A DNA stretch of 64,000 bases from Verrucomicrobiales bacterium (GTDB taxonomy: Bacteria > Verrucomicrobiota > Verrucomicrobiia > Verrucomicrobiales > DEV007). The stretch covers positions 1 through 64,000 of the forward strand of contig JARGNI010000021.1 in the NCBI GenBank assembly GCA_029213195.1. The letters run 5' to 3'. Of this stretch, positions 42,860 through 52,363 are shown piece by piece (the stretch's first letter is position 1; each line of letters opens with the position of its first letter). The notes beneath the pieces were generated by a model. It was not told where the DNA came from and ran no database searches. It saw only the letters and a list, made by a program, of their open reading frames with translations. Made by a program: the position numbers and the translations under genes.

Positions 42860-43720
42860 ATGCCCTTCCGTCTCCAAAGCAACCTTTACTACCAACTGAC
42901 CGGACCGGCAGCGATTCTCTGCTCGCTGCGTCCACACCGAAGCGAGGGGCAACGGGCCCGGGAAGAGTCCCTGTCTTCGAATCCCGAATTTGCTCCCCTC
43001 GAGATCGAAGTCGCCCCCTTTTCCAATCGGCTCACGCGATTCGAGGTTTCGAACATCGAGGAACTCTGCATCCACTACGAAGGAGTCTTCGACAGCGAAG
43101 CTGAAACGGTGGAAGCGCCGACACACGCCAAGCCGGTTTCCTATCCCGAAGACCCCGAGGTCCTCCCTTTCCTTTTTCCCAGCCGCTACGCTCCTTCCGA
43201 TCGATTCAGCCAGGTCGCCCTCGAACTCTTTGGCGGGATCGAGAGCCCTTTCGCGCAAGCCCTTGCGATCGAAGACTGGCTTTTTGAGAACATCAACTAC
43301 CTCTACGGCTCATCGAACGAAGGCACTTCGGCCGAGGACACCTTTCTCCAGCGACAGGGTGTGTGTCGCGACTTCGCGCACCTCGGGATCGCGCTCTGCC
43401 GAGCACTTTTTCTCCCCGCGCGCTACATCACGGCCTACTGCTATCAACTGGAACCCCAGGATTTTCATGCCGCCTTCGAAGTCTACCTGGACGGGAGATG
43501 GCACCTCTTCGACGGAACCCGGCTCGTTCCTCTCAACGCACTGATCAAGATCGCGGTGGGACGAGATGCGGCGGAAACGGCTGTCGCCAGTCTCAGTGGA
43601 AACATCATATCCACGGGCATGGAGATCTACGTCTACCACGAACCGGAATCCGATGAGGCCTTCTACCGCGATTTTCGCGACGAGCTCCGAGATCGGAATC
43701 AGAGCCTAGTGCTTCCGTGA
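42860..43720 (+). CDS. Transglutaminase-like cysteine peptidase-fold protein
   Basis: The 286-residue protein has a beta-rich N-terminal domain and a transglutaminase core. The triad is the cysteine in DTFLQRQGVCRDFAHLGIALCR, the histidine in PQDFHAAFEVYLDGRWHLFDGT and the aspartate in LFDGT. The arrangement is typical of small bacterial transglutaminase-like proteins acting as proteases or amidases in the cytoplasm. There is no signal peptide. It follows pyrD by 74 bases. The substrate is unknown. Confidence 0.88.
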   Translation: MPFRLQSNLYYQLTGPAAILCSLRPHRSEGQRAREESLSSNPEFAPLEIEVAPFSNRLTRFEVSNIEELCIHYEGVFDSEAETVEAPTHAKPVSYPEDPEVLPFLFPSRYAPSDRFSQVALELFGGIESPFAQALAIEDWLFENINYLYGSSNEGTSAEDTFLQRQGVCRDFAHLGIALCRALFLPARYITAYCYQLEPQDFHAAFEVYLDGRWHLFDGTRLVPLNALIKIAVGRDAAETAVASLSGNIISTGMEIYVYHEPESDEAFYRDFRDELRDRNQSLVLP

Positions 43721-43780
43721 GTCCGTGCCCCGGATCAGACCCAACCTTCGGGAAGGAAATCGGGCACTCCGCCCCCGGCT

Positions 43781-44623
43781 TCAGGCCGCCTTCTCCGGCA
43801 GCATGAAACTGAGAAGCTGGCCGAGACGCTCACGCAGGTCGGATCGAGAGACGATCAAATCGACGAGACCGTGATCGAGAAGGAATTCGGCAGTCTGAAA
43901 ACCCGGAGGTAGGTCTTGGTGAGTCGTTTCCTTGATGACACGAGGACCGGCGAAACCAATCATGCACTTGGGCTCCGCGATGATCACGTCGCCCAGCGTG
44001 GCAAAGCTTGCCGTCACGCCACCGGTCGTGGGGTGGGTCAAAATTGAAATGTAGGGCAGTCCAGCCTCGTGATGACGGGCCAGTGCGCCACTCGTCTTCG
44101 CCATTTGCATGAGGCTCAGAATTCCCTCGTGCATCCTCGCACCCCCAGAGGCGCTGACGATGATCGCCCCACGTTTCTCTGCGGTCGCAACCTCGATCGA
44201 ACGCGTCAGCTTTTCTCCAACCGCCGAGCCCATGCTCGCTCCGAGAAATCGGAAGTCCATGACCCCCAGGGTTACCGGATTGCCTTGGATGGAACCACGA
44301 CCCGTGAGGACGCCGTCCTTCAATCCCGTCTTCTTCTGGTAGGCCTTCACCTTGTCGGAATACCCCTTGAAACCGAGAGCATCGACAGACTCCACGGTCG
44401 GATCGAGCTCTTCGAAGGAGTCCTTGTCGAGCAACATCTCGACCCGCTCCTGGGAAGTCAGGGTAAAGTGGTGGTCACACTTCGTGCAGACACGATGACG
44501 CTGCTTCAGCGTGATCTCGTCGATGATCGCCCCACAAGTCGGACACTTGTTCCACAAGCCTTCCGGCATGTCGGATTTTTTCTTTCCGGGCGATTTGAAA
44601 GATCGTTTTTTGAAAAGAGGCAT
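43781..44623 (-). CDS. accD: Acetyl-CoA carboxylase carboxyltransferase subunit beta
   Basis: The 280-residue protein has the N-terminal zinc ribbon (cysteines at 27, 30, 46 and 49 in KCPTC and VCTKC). The crotonase-fold carboxyltransferase includes FRFLGASMGSAVGEKLTR, IIVSASGGARMHEGILSLMQMAKT, LTHPTTGGVTASFATLGDV and GFAGPRVIKETT. With AccA it transfers carboxyl from biotin to acetyl-CoA, committing carbon to fatty acid synthesis. accA is not next to it. It is transcribed alone on the minus strand, downstream of comF. Confidence 0.97.
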   Translation of the reverse strand: MPLFKKRSFKSPGKKKSDMPEGLWNKCPTCGAIIDEITLKQRHRVCTKCDHHFTLTSQERVEMLLDKDSFEELDPTVESVDALGFKGYSDKVKAYQKKTGLKDGVLTGRGSIQGNPVTLGVMDFRFLGASMGSAVGEKLTRSIEVATAEKRGAIIVSASGGARMHEGILSLMQMAKTSGALARHHEAGLPYISILTHPTTGGVTASFATLGDVIIAEPKCMIGFAGPRVIKETTHQDLPPGFQTAEFLLDHGLVDLIVSRSDLRERLGQLLSFMLPEKAA

Positions 44624-44790
44624 AGGACCAAAAGTGAAATTCAGGACGGTGTGTGTTTCTCGAAGAAAGATAGCCGATCTGCGAAAACCTCGTCCCTCCT
44701 CGAACCTCGACAGTAGCGAAAAACACCGCTTTCACAACCTATTTCCTCGGGATTGCGGACCGCACAAGCTTCCCGCCATCGAGCTCGGGT

Positions 44791-45594
44791 TCACCCTCTC
44801 AACACCGAAATCGCAGCAATCGGCTGATCTTCAAAACCAGAATCGCGCAAAATTCGAGCACATTCCGAAACCGTCGTCGCCGTGGTCATGACGTCATCGA
44901 CAATGAGAATACCAAACCCCTCCTCGAACGAATCGGCTTTCGCTCGCAGGGCAAAGACATCGGAGAGATTCCGAAGTCGCTCTTTGCGATCGAGCTGCGC
45001 CTGTCGCACCGTCGCTTTCGTTCTCACGAGACACGCGGTTTCGACGAGGTGACTTCCGTTCGGAGAGTGACGCCGGAACTCGGTCGCGATCTCAGCGGCC
45101 TGGTTGAATCCCCTCTCTCGCAATCGCTTCCGATGAAGTGGCACCGGGACGAGGTGCCAACCCGGCACCTCCCGCAACCTCTCATCCTCCCAGACTCGTT
45201 GCAGCAGGACTCCCCAGAGTCGCGCGAGATGGATCTGCTTCCCGTATTTGTAGGCATGCATCAACTCACGGGCCTCCCCCGAGCTGCGATAGGCACTGAT
45301 CGCAAAATCAACGGCCAGTTCGCGATCCGCACAGTTGCTGCAGCGAAAGGTCGCCATCGCAAGGTTCAGGACGCTTCCATCTCCATAGCTCTGCCCACAA
45401 ACCCGGCAGGCCTCTGCCCCCATCGGGGTCAACCTGCTCTCGCAGTTTTCACAGAGAAAGGGCATCTGCGATTGGCGATGGTGCGAAAGGATCTCGTCGC
45501 AGACTCCGCAGGCAGGAGGAAAAATCCACCGCTTCGCCCGTCGAGCGAGATCCGGAATCCAACGCGAGATCACACCTTGACGCCCCAAATTCAT
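44791..45594 (-). CDS. ComF-family phosphoribosyltransferase-like protein
   Basis: The 267-residue protein begins with a cysteine-rich zinc-binding region (CGVCDEIL, CENCESRL, CRVCGQSY, CSNCADRE). The PRTase domain follows with WHLVPVPLHRKRLRERGFNQAAEIA and the PRPP-type loop ILIVDDVMTTATTVSECARIL. ComF proteins support DNA uptake or competence in other bacteria and are widely conserved even where competence is unproven. It starts 6 bases after the CPBP protease stop, so the two are co-transcribed. Confidence 0.93.
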   Translation of the reverse strand: MNLGRQGVISRWIPDLARRAKRWIFPPACGVCDEILSHHRQSQMPFLCENCESRLTPMGAEACRVCGQSYGDGSVLNLAMATFRCSNCADRELAVDFAISAYRSSGEARELMHAYKYGKQIHLARLWGVLLQRVWEDERLREVPGWHLVPVPLHRKRLRERGFNQAAEIATEFRRHSPNGSHLVETACLVRTKATVRQAQLDRKERLRNLSDVFALRAKADSFEEGFGILIVDDVMTTATTVSECARILRDSGFEDQPIAAISVLRG

Positions 45595-45600
45595 CCCCTT

Positions 45601-46599
45601 TCAAGATTCCAGAGCCGGCTCACGCCCAGTTCGATCTTTCTTCCGCAGCCAGAACCAGAGAGCCAGCCCGGTCAGCAGCACCACCAGGGTCGAGACCAAT
45701 CCAACACGCAGGGTATCCCCGAGCCAGGGCATCATTTCTGCCCTCTCGAAAGCTCGACGAGTCATGGGGCTCAGCATCTTGACCCCAAAAACCCAACCCG
45801 CGTGAAGCCCGATTCCCAGCCATAGCGAGCGCGTCGCCTCTCTCGTGTAGCCGAGGACAATCCCGATCGCGAAGAGGACAGCAAACTCCGACAGGAGAAA
45901 ATAGAGATCCCCGAACTGCGAGAAGAAATGCTGAAAAAGCCTACCCACGAACCAGAAGCCCGACGTCGCCGTGACCTCTGCCACCTGGAGAGTGTGAGGG
46001 GCGTTGAAGAAATGAATCACCGCAAAGAAAATCGCCACGAAAAAGAAGAGGACCCTCGGGCGCAACACCTTCCCCAGAACCGCATAGAGAGCGCCTCGAA
46101 AGACGAATTCCTCGAGGAAACCGACGGCAAACCCGGTCCCCAGAGCCGACAAAATCAGGCGAACGAGGGTCTTTCCGGAATCCTGCGACTCATACCATCC
46201 CTGCTGGACATACCAGGCCCCAAGGAGGAGCAAAGTCCCGCCGGCAAGGACGAAGCCAAGAAGAAGATGTTTCCACCACGATGGATTAGGGGCGAGATCG
46301 AGAGAGGCGAGAAAGCTGCGTTTCTCCCCCGTTCTTCCCCGCTTGAACCACGAAAGGACGGGCCAGACGAGCAGCACGGCGCCAATGAGGATGGCTCGAT
46401 TGAAATATCTCGAAAACTGGGCCCGATCCATCGATCCATGCAACCCGGCGAACGGACCATTCTCGATCCAGCCCTCCGCCACGACATGTTTGCCGAACTG
46501 GTAAAGAAACGGCGAGAGCACTGCGCCGAGCAGCACCGTGCCGAGAAAAAAGACGAGAATCTTGAAGGCTCCCGACTGGAAAAAATTTCGTCCTTCCAT
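45601..46599 (-). CDS. CPBP-family intramembrane metalloprotease
   Basis: The ATG at 46599 (MEGRNFFQSGAFKILVFF) gives 332 residues. The track ORF from 46767 adds an unlikely extension. About eight hydrophobic helices are visible. The CPBP/CAAX motif 1 is GFLEEFVFRGALY (EExxxR), motif 2 is FFAVIHFF with the histidine, and motif 3 lies in LGIGLHAGWVFG. These glutamate-type membrane proteases cleave CAAX-like or other membrane substrates. The substrate is unknown. It forms an operon with comF. Confidence 0.9.
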   Translation of the reverse strand: MEGRNFFQSGAFKILVFFLGTVLLGAVLSPFLYQFGKHVVAEGWIENGPFAGLHGSMDRAQFSRYFNRAILIGAVLLVWPVLSWFKRGRTGEKRSFLASLDLAPNPSWWKHLLLGFVLAGGTLLLLGAWYVQQGWYESQDSGKTLVRLILSALGTGFAVGFLEEFVFRGALYAVLGKVLRPRVLFFFVAIFFAVIHFFNAPHTLQVAEVTATSGFWFVGRLFQHFFSQFGDLYFLLSEFAVLFAIGIVLGYTREATRSLWLGIGLHAGWVFGVKMLSPMTRRAFERAEMMPWLGDTLRVGLVSTLVVLLTGLALWFWLRKKDRTGREPALES

Positions 46600-46795
46600 T
46601 TCAGCCTGATACGCGAAAACCCGCTGCTTTGCAATGCTGCGAAGTAAGCTGCGGGGCTCATCTGCGTCTGACAAAAGGCTTTTCCCGTAACTCCTTTCGG
46701 TGTAGTCTCCACGCTCCGAAACTAAGCTTTTACCGGCTTGGATCGTCCTATGGCGTAGATCCAACACGTCCCCTCACAGACCTGACCTCATTTCC

Positions 46796-49141
46796 ATGTT
46801 TTCTTCCTTTTCTTTCCACCGGTCTCTTCTCCTCCTTCTCGGATTCGTCGTGACCCTGACGGCGACCCCTCGCAGCGAAGCCGAGACCCAGTATGGCGAT
46901 CTCGCTCTCCGCGTGACGACGATGCTGGAGAAGGAGCACTTCCTCCGCGAAGACTTCAACGACAAGATGTCCAAGCGGGTGCTCGACACCTACCTCGAGA
47001 TGCTCGACTTCAGCCGTGTTTATTTCACCAAGGAGGATATCGATCGCTTCCGAAAGCAATACGAGACGAAGATCGATGACCAGGTCCGCGAGGAGGGCAT
47101 TCCGGCTGCCTACGACATTTACTCCGTTTACCAGGAGCGAGTCGCGAGCCGGGTCAAGATGGCGAAGGAGCTCGCGAAGCCGAACACCTTTACCTATGAC
47201 TCGGACCGAACCGTCCAGATTTCCCGGAAAGATTCCGAGTGGGCTCCGGCAGGAAAAGAGCACGATCAACTCTGGCGCAACCTGATCGAAGGAGATCTCA
47301 TCCGGGAGAAACTCATCGCCGATGCCCTCGCTGAGAAAGAAGCCGAGGAGAAAGCCGAGCGAAAAGAGAAAGGCGAAGAAACCGAGAAAGATGGTGAGCC
47401 TGACAAGCCGGAGAAAAGCATCTACGAAAAGGTTTCCGACCGCTATGAGCGGATCTCGAAGCGCGTCAACGAGAACAACACCGAAGATGTCGCAACTTTG
47501 TTCATCAAGTCCATCGCGCGCGCCTACGACCCTCACTCCGAGTATTTCTCGCAGCAGCAATATGACAACTTCCGGATCGGGATGAACAAATCTCTCACCG
47601 GGATTGGCGCAATGCTTCAGAAAGATGAAGACCAGGGCGGTGCCACGATCGAGGGTCTCGTCGTTGGTGGACCTGCCTTCAAAGGTGGCGACCTGGAAGT
47701 GAAGGATCGGGTCATTGGAGTCGGCCAGGGAGTCGATGGCGAATTCACCGATGTCGTCGAAATGAAGCTTTCCGACATCGTCGACCTCATCCGCGGAGAA
47801 GTCGGCAGCGTTGTACGCCTCAAGGTCATCCCTGCCGGTAAGTCAGCGGAGATCAAGCTGGTCAACATCACCCGGGACAAGATCGACCTGAAAGACAGCC
47901 TTGCCACCGCCGACCTCATCATCACCCAGGATCCGAAGGGCAATGAGCAGAAGATCGGCTGGATCACCCTGCCCTCCTTCTATGCCGACATGGATGGCGG
48001 CCAGACCAGCACGACGACGGATGTTCGCCGTCTCCTCACTCGACTCTCGATCGAAGGGATCGATGGATTGGTCGTCGACCTCCGTGACAATGGTGGAGGT
48101 TCCCTCGAGGAAGCCATCAACATGACCGGCCTCTTCATCAAGAAAGGTCCGGTCGTGCAGTCCATCGACTGGAGAGAAAACCGCGATCAGCGCTCTTCTC
48201 GAAATGCGGAGGCGGTCTATGGCGGCCCCATGGTCGTTCTCACCAACCGGGCCAGCGCTTCCGCTTCCGAGATTTTCGCGGCCGCCCTCCAGGATTACAA
48301 CCGGGCGGTCATCGTCGGAGACAAGGCTACTTTTGGCAAAGGAACGGTGCAGCAACTGCGCCCCGTTCTCAGCAGCCGTCTCGTCCTCCCCTTCAACCGG
48401 AAAACGGTTCAGCAGGGAGCCCTCAAGCTGACAATCCAGACATTCTACCGAATCAACGGTCACTCCACCCAGAGAGACGGCGTCATTCCTGACGTTCACC
48501 TCCCTTCCATCCTCGACATCGCCGAGATCGGGGAAGCGTCTCTCCCGAATGCACTTGATGTCGATCCGATCGAGAAGAGCAATTACCAGGCCTTTTTCCA
48601 GGACCCCCTCCCGGTGGATGCACTCCGAAAAGCATCGGAAGTTCGGGTTGGTTCGCGACAGGGCTTCGAGTACATTCTCTCCGACATCGCCGAGGAGAAA
48701 CAGCGCATCGAAGAGAACAAGATCGTGCTGAATCTCGAGCAGCGGAAAGCGGAAGCCAAGGCCGACGAAGAAAAGGCGGAAGCCCGCAAGGCCGAGCGCA
48801 TCGCGCGATTCGCCGAGATCCGGGAAAAAGAGAAGGATCTCTTCACCATTTTCAAACTGACGCAGGACAACGTTCTCGACGAAGGGCTTACCCTTCGTGA
48901 CGACCTTTCTGCCGAGGAGTTGAGTGGAATGTCTCGTGGAAAGAATGACGAGGAAGATCCGGAGATGAAAGCCCTCCGATATCCACATCGCTTCGATCCC
49001 TACGAGCGCGAGACGGTCCGCATCGTTCAGGATCTCATTGCGATCAGCGAGACAGGCAACCCGGTTCAGATCTCTGAGGCCAAGCCCAAGGCACGGGGGA
49101 AGACGGTCCCGATTCCTGCGAACGAGTCCCAGCCCAACTAG
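46796..49141 (+). CDS. prc: Carboxy-terminal processing protease (tail-specific protease)
   Basis: The 781-residue protein has a signal peptide (LLLLLGFVVTLTATPRSEA). A helical N-terminal domain includes LHDTYLEMLDFSRVYFTKEDI-like sequence. Next is a PDZ domain (NKSLTGIGAMLQKDEDQGGATIEGLVVGGPAFKGG), then the S41 catalytic region with DGLVVDLRDNGGGSLEEAINMTGLF, nucleophilic serine in NRASASASEIFAAALQ and lysine in KATFGKGTVQ. A long charged C-terminal domain (DUF3340 type) completes the Prc/Tsp layout. It degrades or trims periplasmic proteins by their C-termini and regulates peptidoglycan hydrolases in other Gram-negatives. A lysine/glutamate-rich stretch lies within the region before the PDZ domain. 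Confidence 0.95.
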   Translation: MFSSFSFHRSLLLLLGFVVTLTATPRSEAETQYGDLALRVTTMLEKEHFLREDFNDKMSKRVLDTYLEMLDFSRVYFTKEDIDRFRKQYETKIDDQVREEGIPAAYDIYSVYQERVASRVKMAKELAKPNTFTYDSDRTVQISRKDSEWAPAGKEHDQLWRNLIEGDLIREKLIADALAEKEAEEKAERKEKGEETEKDGEPDKPEKSIYEKVSDRYERISKRVNENNTEDVATLFIKSIARAYDPHSEYFSQQQYDNFRIGMNKSLTGIGAMLQKDEDQGGATIEGLVVGGPAFKGGDLEVKDRVIGVGQGVDGEFTDVVEMKLSDIVDLIRGEVGSVVRLKVIPAGKSAEIKLVNITRDKIDLKDSLATADLIITQDPKGNEQKIGWITLPSFYADMDGGQTSTTTDVRRLLTRLSIEGIDGLVVDLRDNGGGSLEEAINMTGLFIKKGPVVQSIDWRENRDQRSSRNAEAVYGGPMVVLTNRASASASEIFAAALQDYNRAVIVGDKATFGKGTVQQLRPVLSSRLVLPFNRKTVQQGALKLTIQTFYRINGHSTQRDGVIPDVHLPSILDIAEIGEASLPNALDVDPIEKSNYQAFFQDPLPVDALRKASEVRVGSRQGFEYILSDIAEEKQRIEENKIVLNLEQRKAEAKADEEKAEARKAERIARFAEIREKEKDLFTIFKLTQDNVLDEGLTLRDDLSAEELSGMSRGKNDEEDPEMKALRYPHRFDPYERETVRIVQDLIAISETGNPVQISEAKPKARGKTVPIPANESQPN

Positions 49142-49298
49142 TAGGCTTCGGACTCCCCAGCCCGGGGAAGTGACCCGGAACCCGAGGAGGATTCCCCCGC
49201 GATCCTCGACCGAGGTCGTGTTTGGTTCGCAGGCTCCTGTTTCAGAATCTCCGATTCTTTCTCACACCGAACCCGTTTCGCGGCGTAGTATTTCCATC

Positions 49299-51851
49299 AT
49301 GCAAGGCGGATGGGAACAGGCTCTCGATGGACTCCAGGTCCATCTCCAGGTTCCGGATCTCTGGCAACAGGAAGCCATCCGGGCACTTCGTTCCGGCAAG
49401 GATGTCATCGTCTCGGCCCCGACCGGAGCCGGGAAAACCTTCATCTTCGAATCGCTCTTCGAAGACGGGAAGACCTTTCGATCCGATCGGCAGGCGGTCT
49501 ACACCGTGCCCACCCGAGCCCTCGCCAACGACAAGTGGCGAGAGTGGAAGAAGAAAGGATGGAACGTCGGGATCGCGACCGGCGATGTCGCCGAAAACCT
49601 CGACGCTCCCGTCATCGTCGCGACCCTGGAAACGCAACGGGAGCGCTTTCTCGCCGGGGACGGCCCCCGTCTTCTCATCATCGACGAATACCAGATGATC
49701 GGAGATCGTCGACGCGGGCTGCAGTACGAGCTGGCCCTCGCTCTCGCTCCCGATACCACCCAACTCCTGCTTCTCAGCGGCTCCGTGGCGAATCCCCGTC
49801 ATGTCGAGGAATGGATGACCCGACTTGAGCGCGATGCCATCGTCGTCGAAACGAAAGAGCGTCCCGTGCCACTCGAAGAACGTCATCTCGACGAACTCCC
49901 CCGAGCGGCTCCTCGCCAGTGCCGAAATTTCTGGCAGAGGCTCGCCCTCTCGACCCTGCTTTCGCACTATGGTCCTCTCCTGATTTTTGCGACCCATCGA
50001 AAGGCAGCCGAGAAGATTGCCGCGAAAGTGGCCGAGGCCCTTCCCGATGATGACCCCATCGCCCTTGGAGATCCCACCCTCGAGCAATCGTGCTCGAAGG
50101 AGCTGTCGCGATTGCTCAAGAAGCGTGTCGCCTTCCATCACAGCGGACTCAGCTTTACGGAACGCGCCGCCATCGTCGAACCGCTCGCCAAGGCCGGCCA
50201 GCTCCGAGTCATCGTCGCCACGATGGGACTTGCGGCAGGCATCAACTTCTCGGTTCGCTCCGTCTTCGTCTCCGACGCCACCTACCAGGATGGACCGTTC
50301 CAAAGAGACGTCAGTCCGGATGAACTTCTCCAGATGTTCGGACGCGCCGGACGACGAGGGCTCGACGAGACCGGCTACATTCTCATCGGTGATCGGACCC
50401 CGAGGCTCTCCGATGCCCACCCTCTCGAACTGCGAAGACAGAACGAAGTCGACTGGCCCACCCTGATCCGGCGAATGCACCATGCCGCTCGATCCGGCGA
50501 ATCCCCCATCGAGGCCGCGCGCATTCTCCGCGACCGACTCTTTTCGCGCCAGCAGGTCTCCCTCGGATTCCGCTCCGTGAGCGACGACGATCTTGCCGAG
50601 GAACCCGCTCTCTTTGGACTCAAACCGACGCAAAAAGAGGTGCTCAATTCTCTTGGCGAATGGGAAGCCGTCCGGGCCAATCGGATCGAGAAAGTCCCCC
50701 TGAAATCGACACGCTCCTTTGTCCGTGGACGCTACCGCCCCACCGAGAGCGACAGCTCGCAAATCTCGTCTCTCCTGCCCGCCCGTGCTCGGCTCTGCCG
50801 ACTCGGCACGGCCCCTGGCGAGGAGGGCTCGCGCAACGCTCCCCGTCGCTACGGTATGGAACTCGCCATCGCCACGGAGAAAGAGCCCGATCAATTCTAC
50901 CTGACCAAGTTCGCCCAGAAACAGGCCCGACGTCAGGACCGTGGGCACGACCCCACCACCGCCTACACCGAGGAAGAAGCCAATCTCTTTCTCCCGGAAA
51001 TCTTTGCCGAGGGTATCGCCCCGGCCCGCTTCGAAGCCCTGGTCCACCGAGGGCAGCAACTCTTTCTCACCGGGCACTTTCGAGACGTGGAATGCGAGGC
51101 CTATCTCGATAGCTCGGATGTCGCCCTTCTCAATCCCCGCGAACGATCCGTAGAGATCACCAGCGAGACCCATGTCACCGATCTCGAATCGGGAGAGATC
51201 GTACAGGCCCGCGCTGGAACCGCGGTCCACGCCTGGAGAAAGCTTCGGCTCATCGACGATCAGGGCGTTCCCACCCACCGGGGAACACTTTTCAGCTTTT
51301 TCCAGGGAGGAGAAGGCCTCGCCATTGCAGCTGCACTCGAGGACCCTCACTATCACCCCGAAGAAATCATTCTCCACCTCGCCAACCTCAGGGCCGGCCA
51401 TCGCTTCGAGCTCGACACCGTTCCCCATGCCGACCGGATCGTCGACTCGATCGGGAGTGAACGGCTTGCGGCAGCGTGTCGCCAGGCTCACGGCCCCGTC
51501 GACCACGAAGGCTACCTGCGTCTGGGCCTCCCGATTCAGTATGGCGAAGGAGCCGCGGAGGTCATCGCGCTGATGCTCGACGGAGGCTTGCACAAACTCC
51601 TCGGAAAGGGAGCTACTCTCGAGTTCGGCCCCGGGGATGTCGAACGCGCTTTCGTCGAATGGCTCAGCCTCCTGCGGCATCTCCACCACGCTCCCGATCT
51701 CGATGATGAGCGCTGGATGGCACTCAAAGCCGCCGCCGGTTTCGAGTTGAAGCGCCGGGATCGACGAAGCCCTCTCATGTCGCTGCCCTCCCTTCCCGCC
51801 ACCGTTCTGCAGAAAGCGCCCCAACACGGGATCCGGTATAGCGCCCTTTGA
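49299..51851 (+). CDS. Ski2-like DEAD/DEAH-box helicase with uncharacterised C-terminal domain
   Basis: The ATG at 49299 (MQGGWEQALDGLQVHLQVPDLWQQEAI) gives 850 residues. Helicase motifs are: Q-like LWQQEAI; motif I SAPTGAGKT at 39-47; Ia VPTRALANDKW; II IIDEYQMI, with DEYQ where DExH is common; III LLSGSVAN; IV LLIFATHRKA; V VIVATMGLAAGINF; VI QMFGRAGRRGLDE. The motif V/VI wording is that of the Ski2/Hel308 group acting on RNA or DNA. The last ~400 residues match no domain I recognise and may be an ancillary domain. It is followed 40 bases later by the YlbF-like gene. Confidence 0.9.
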   Translation: MQGGWEQALDGLQVHLQVPDLWQQEAIRALRSGKDVIVSAPTGAGKTFIFESLFEDGKTFRSDRQAVYTVPTRALANDKWREWKKKGWNVGIATGDVAENLDAPVIVATLETQRERFLAGDGPRLLIIDEYQMIGDRRRGLQYELALALAPDTTQLLLLSGSVANPRHVEEWMTRLERDAIVVETKERPVPLEERHLDELPRAAPRQCRNFWQRLALSTLLSHYGPLLIFATHRKAAEKIAAKVAEALPDDDPIALGDPTLEQSCSKELSRLLKKRVAFHHSGLSFTERAAIVEPLAKAGQLRVIVATMGLAAGINFSVRSVFVSDATYQDGPFQRDVSPDELLQMFGRAGRRGLDETGYILIGDRTPRLSDAHPLELRRQNEVDWPTLIRRMHHAARSGESPIEAARILRDRLFSRQQVSLGFRSVSDDDLAEEPALFGLKPTQKEVLNSLGEWEAVRANRIEKVPLKSTRSFVRGRYRPTESDSSQISSLLPARARLCRLGTAPGEEGSRNAPRRYGMELAIATEKEPDQFYLTKFAQKQARRQDRGHDPTTAYTEEEANLFLPEIFAEGIAPARFEALVHRGQQLFLTGHFRDVECEAYLDSSDVALLNPRERSVEITSETHVTDLESGEIVQARAGTAVHAWRKLRLIDDQGVPTHRGTLFSFFQGGEGLAIAAALEDPHYHPEEIILHLANLRAGHRFELDTVPHADRIVDSIGSERLAAACRQAHGPVDHEGYLRLGLPIQYGEGAAEVIALMLDGGLHKLLGKGATLEFGPGDVERAFVEWLSLLRHLHHAPDLDDERWMALKAAAGFELKRRDRRSPLMSLPSLPATVLQKAPQHGIRYSAL

Positions 51852-51891
51852 AAGCCCTTGAGAAGCACCCTGATCTGGCGTACCGCTGGGT

Positions 51892-52308
51892 ATGGAAACT
51901 ACTCTCTCCCCGAATTCGGCTGTTCTCGAAAAAACTCGCGAGCTGTGCTCCCTGATTCTCCAGTCAGGGGAATACACCGAGAACGTGTCCAAGATCGAGA
52001 CGTTCTTCAAAGACGAAGATGCCCAGGCATCCTACCGCGAGTTCGCCTCGCTTGGAGAGGAGCTCCAGCAGAAACAACAGACCGGCACCCTGAACGATGA
52101 GGACATCGCGGGCTACGAGTCGAAGCTCAAGGCCCTCCGGACCGACCCCGTCACCGGTGGTTTCATGGAAGCTGAGGAAAAGCTGAATGGAATCGTCCAG
52201 CAGATCTCCAAGTATGTCGGCAAGACCCTCGAGCTCGGAAAACTTCCCGATCCCGAAGATCTCGAAGACAGCGGCTGCTGCAGCAGCGGTGGATGTGGCT
52301 GCAACTAG
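51892..52308 (+). CDS. YlbF-family protein with cysteine-rich tail
   Basis: The 138-residue protein is helical (NSAVLEKTRELCSLILQSGEYTENVSKIETFFKDEDAQASYREFASLGEELQQK), matching the YlbF/YmcA (RicF/RicA) family. The C-terminus is EDSGCCSSGGCGCN, with four cysteines in eight residues plus CC. In Bacillus the RicAFT complex controls RNase Y cleavage and binds iron-sulfur clusters. The cysteine tail here suggests metal or cluster binding. It sits behind a Ski2-like helicase gene, which would fit RNA metabolism. A strong terminator follows. Confidence 0.85.
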   Translation: METTLSPNSAVLEKTRELCSLILQSGEYTENVSKIETFFKDEDAQASYREFASLGEELQQKQQTGTLNDEDIAGYESKLKALRTDPVTGGFMEAEEKLNGIVQQISKYVGKTLELGKLPDPEDLEDSGCCSSGGCGCN

Positions 52309-52331
52309 TCCCTGCCCCAACTACTTTTTCG

Positions 52332-52363
52332 AAAGCAGGCTTCCTTCGGGAGCCTGCTTTTTT
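52332..52363 (+). terminator. Intrinsic terminator after the YlbF-like gene
   Basis: AAAGCAGGCT (52332-52341) pairs with AGCCTGCTTT (52351-52360) around a small TTCG-centred loop and runs into six T residues. On the minus strand the T-tract is short, so it acts mainly in the plus direction. The bioA stop codon lies in its 3' arm. Confidence 0.92.

Noticed and set aside
49242-52010. A 922-residue minus-strand open frame opposite the helicase and YlbF genes
   Set aside because: It is a shadow frame: composition is biased, it has no recognisable motifs, and the plus-strand frames carry clear helicase motifs and a YlbF family match.
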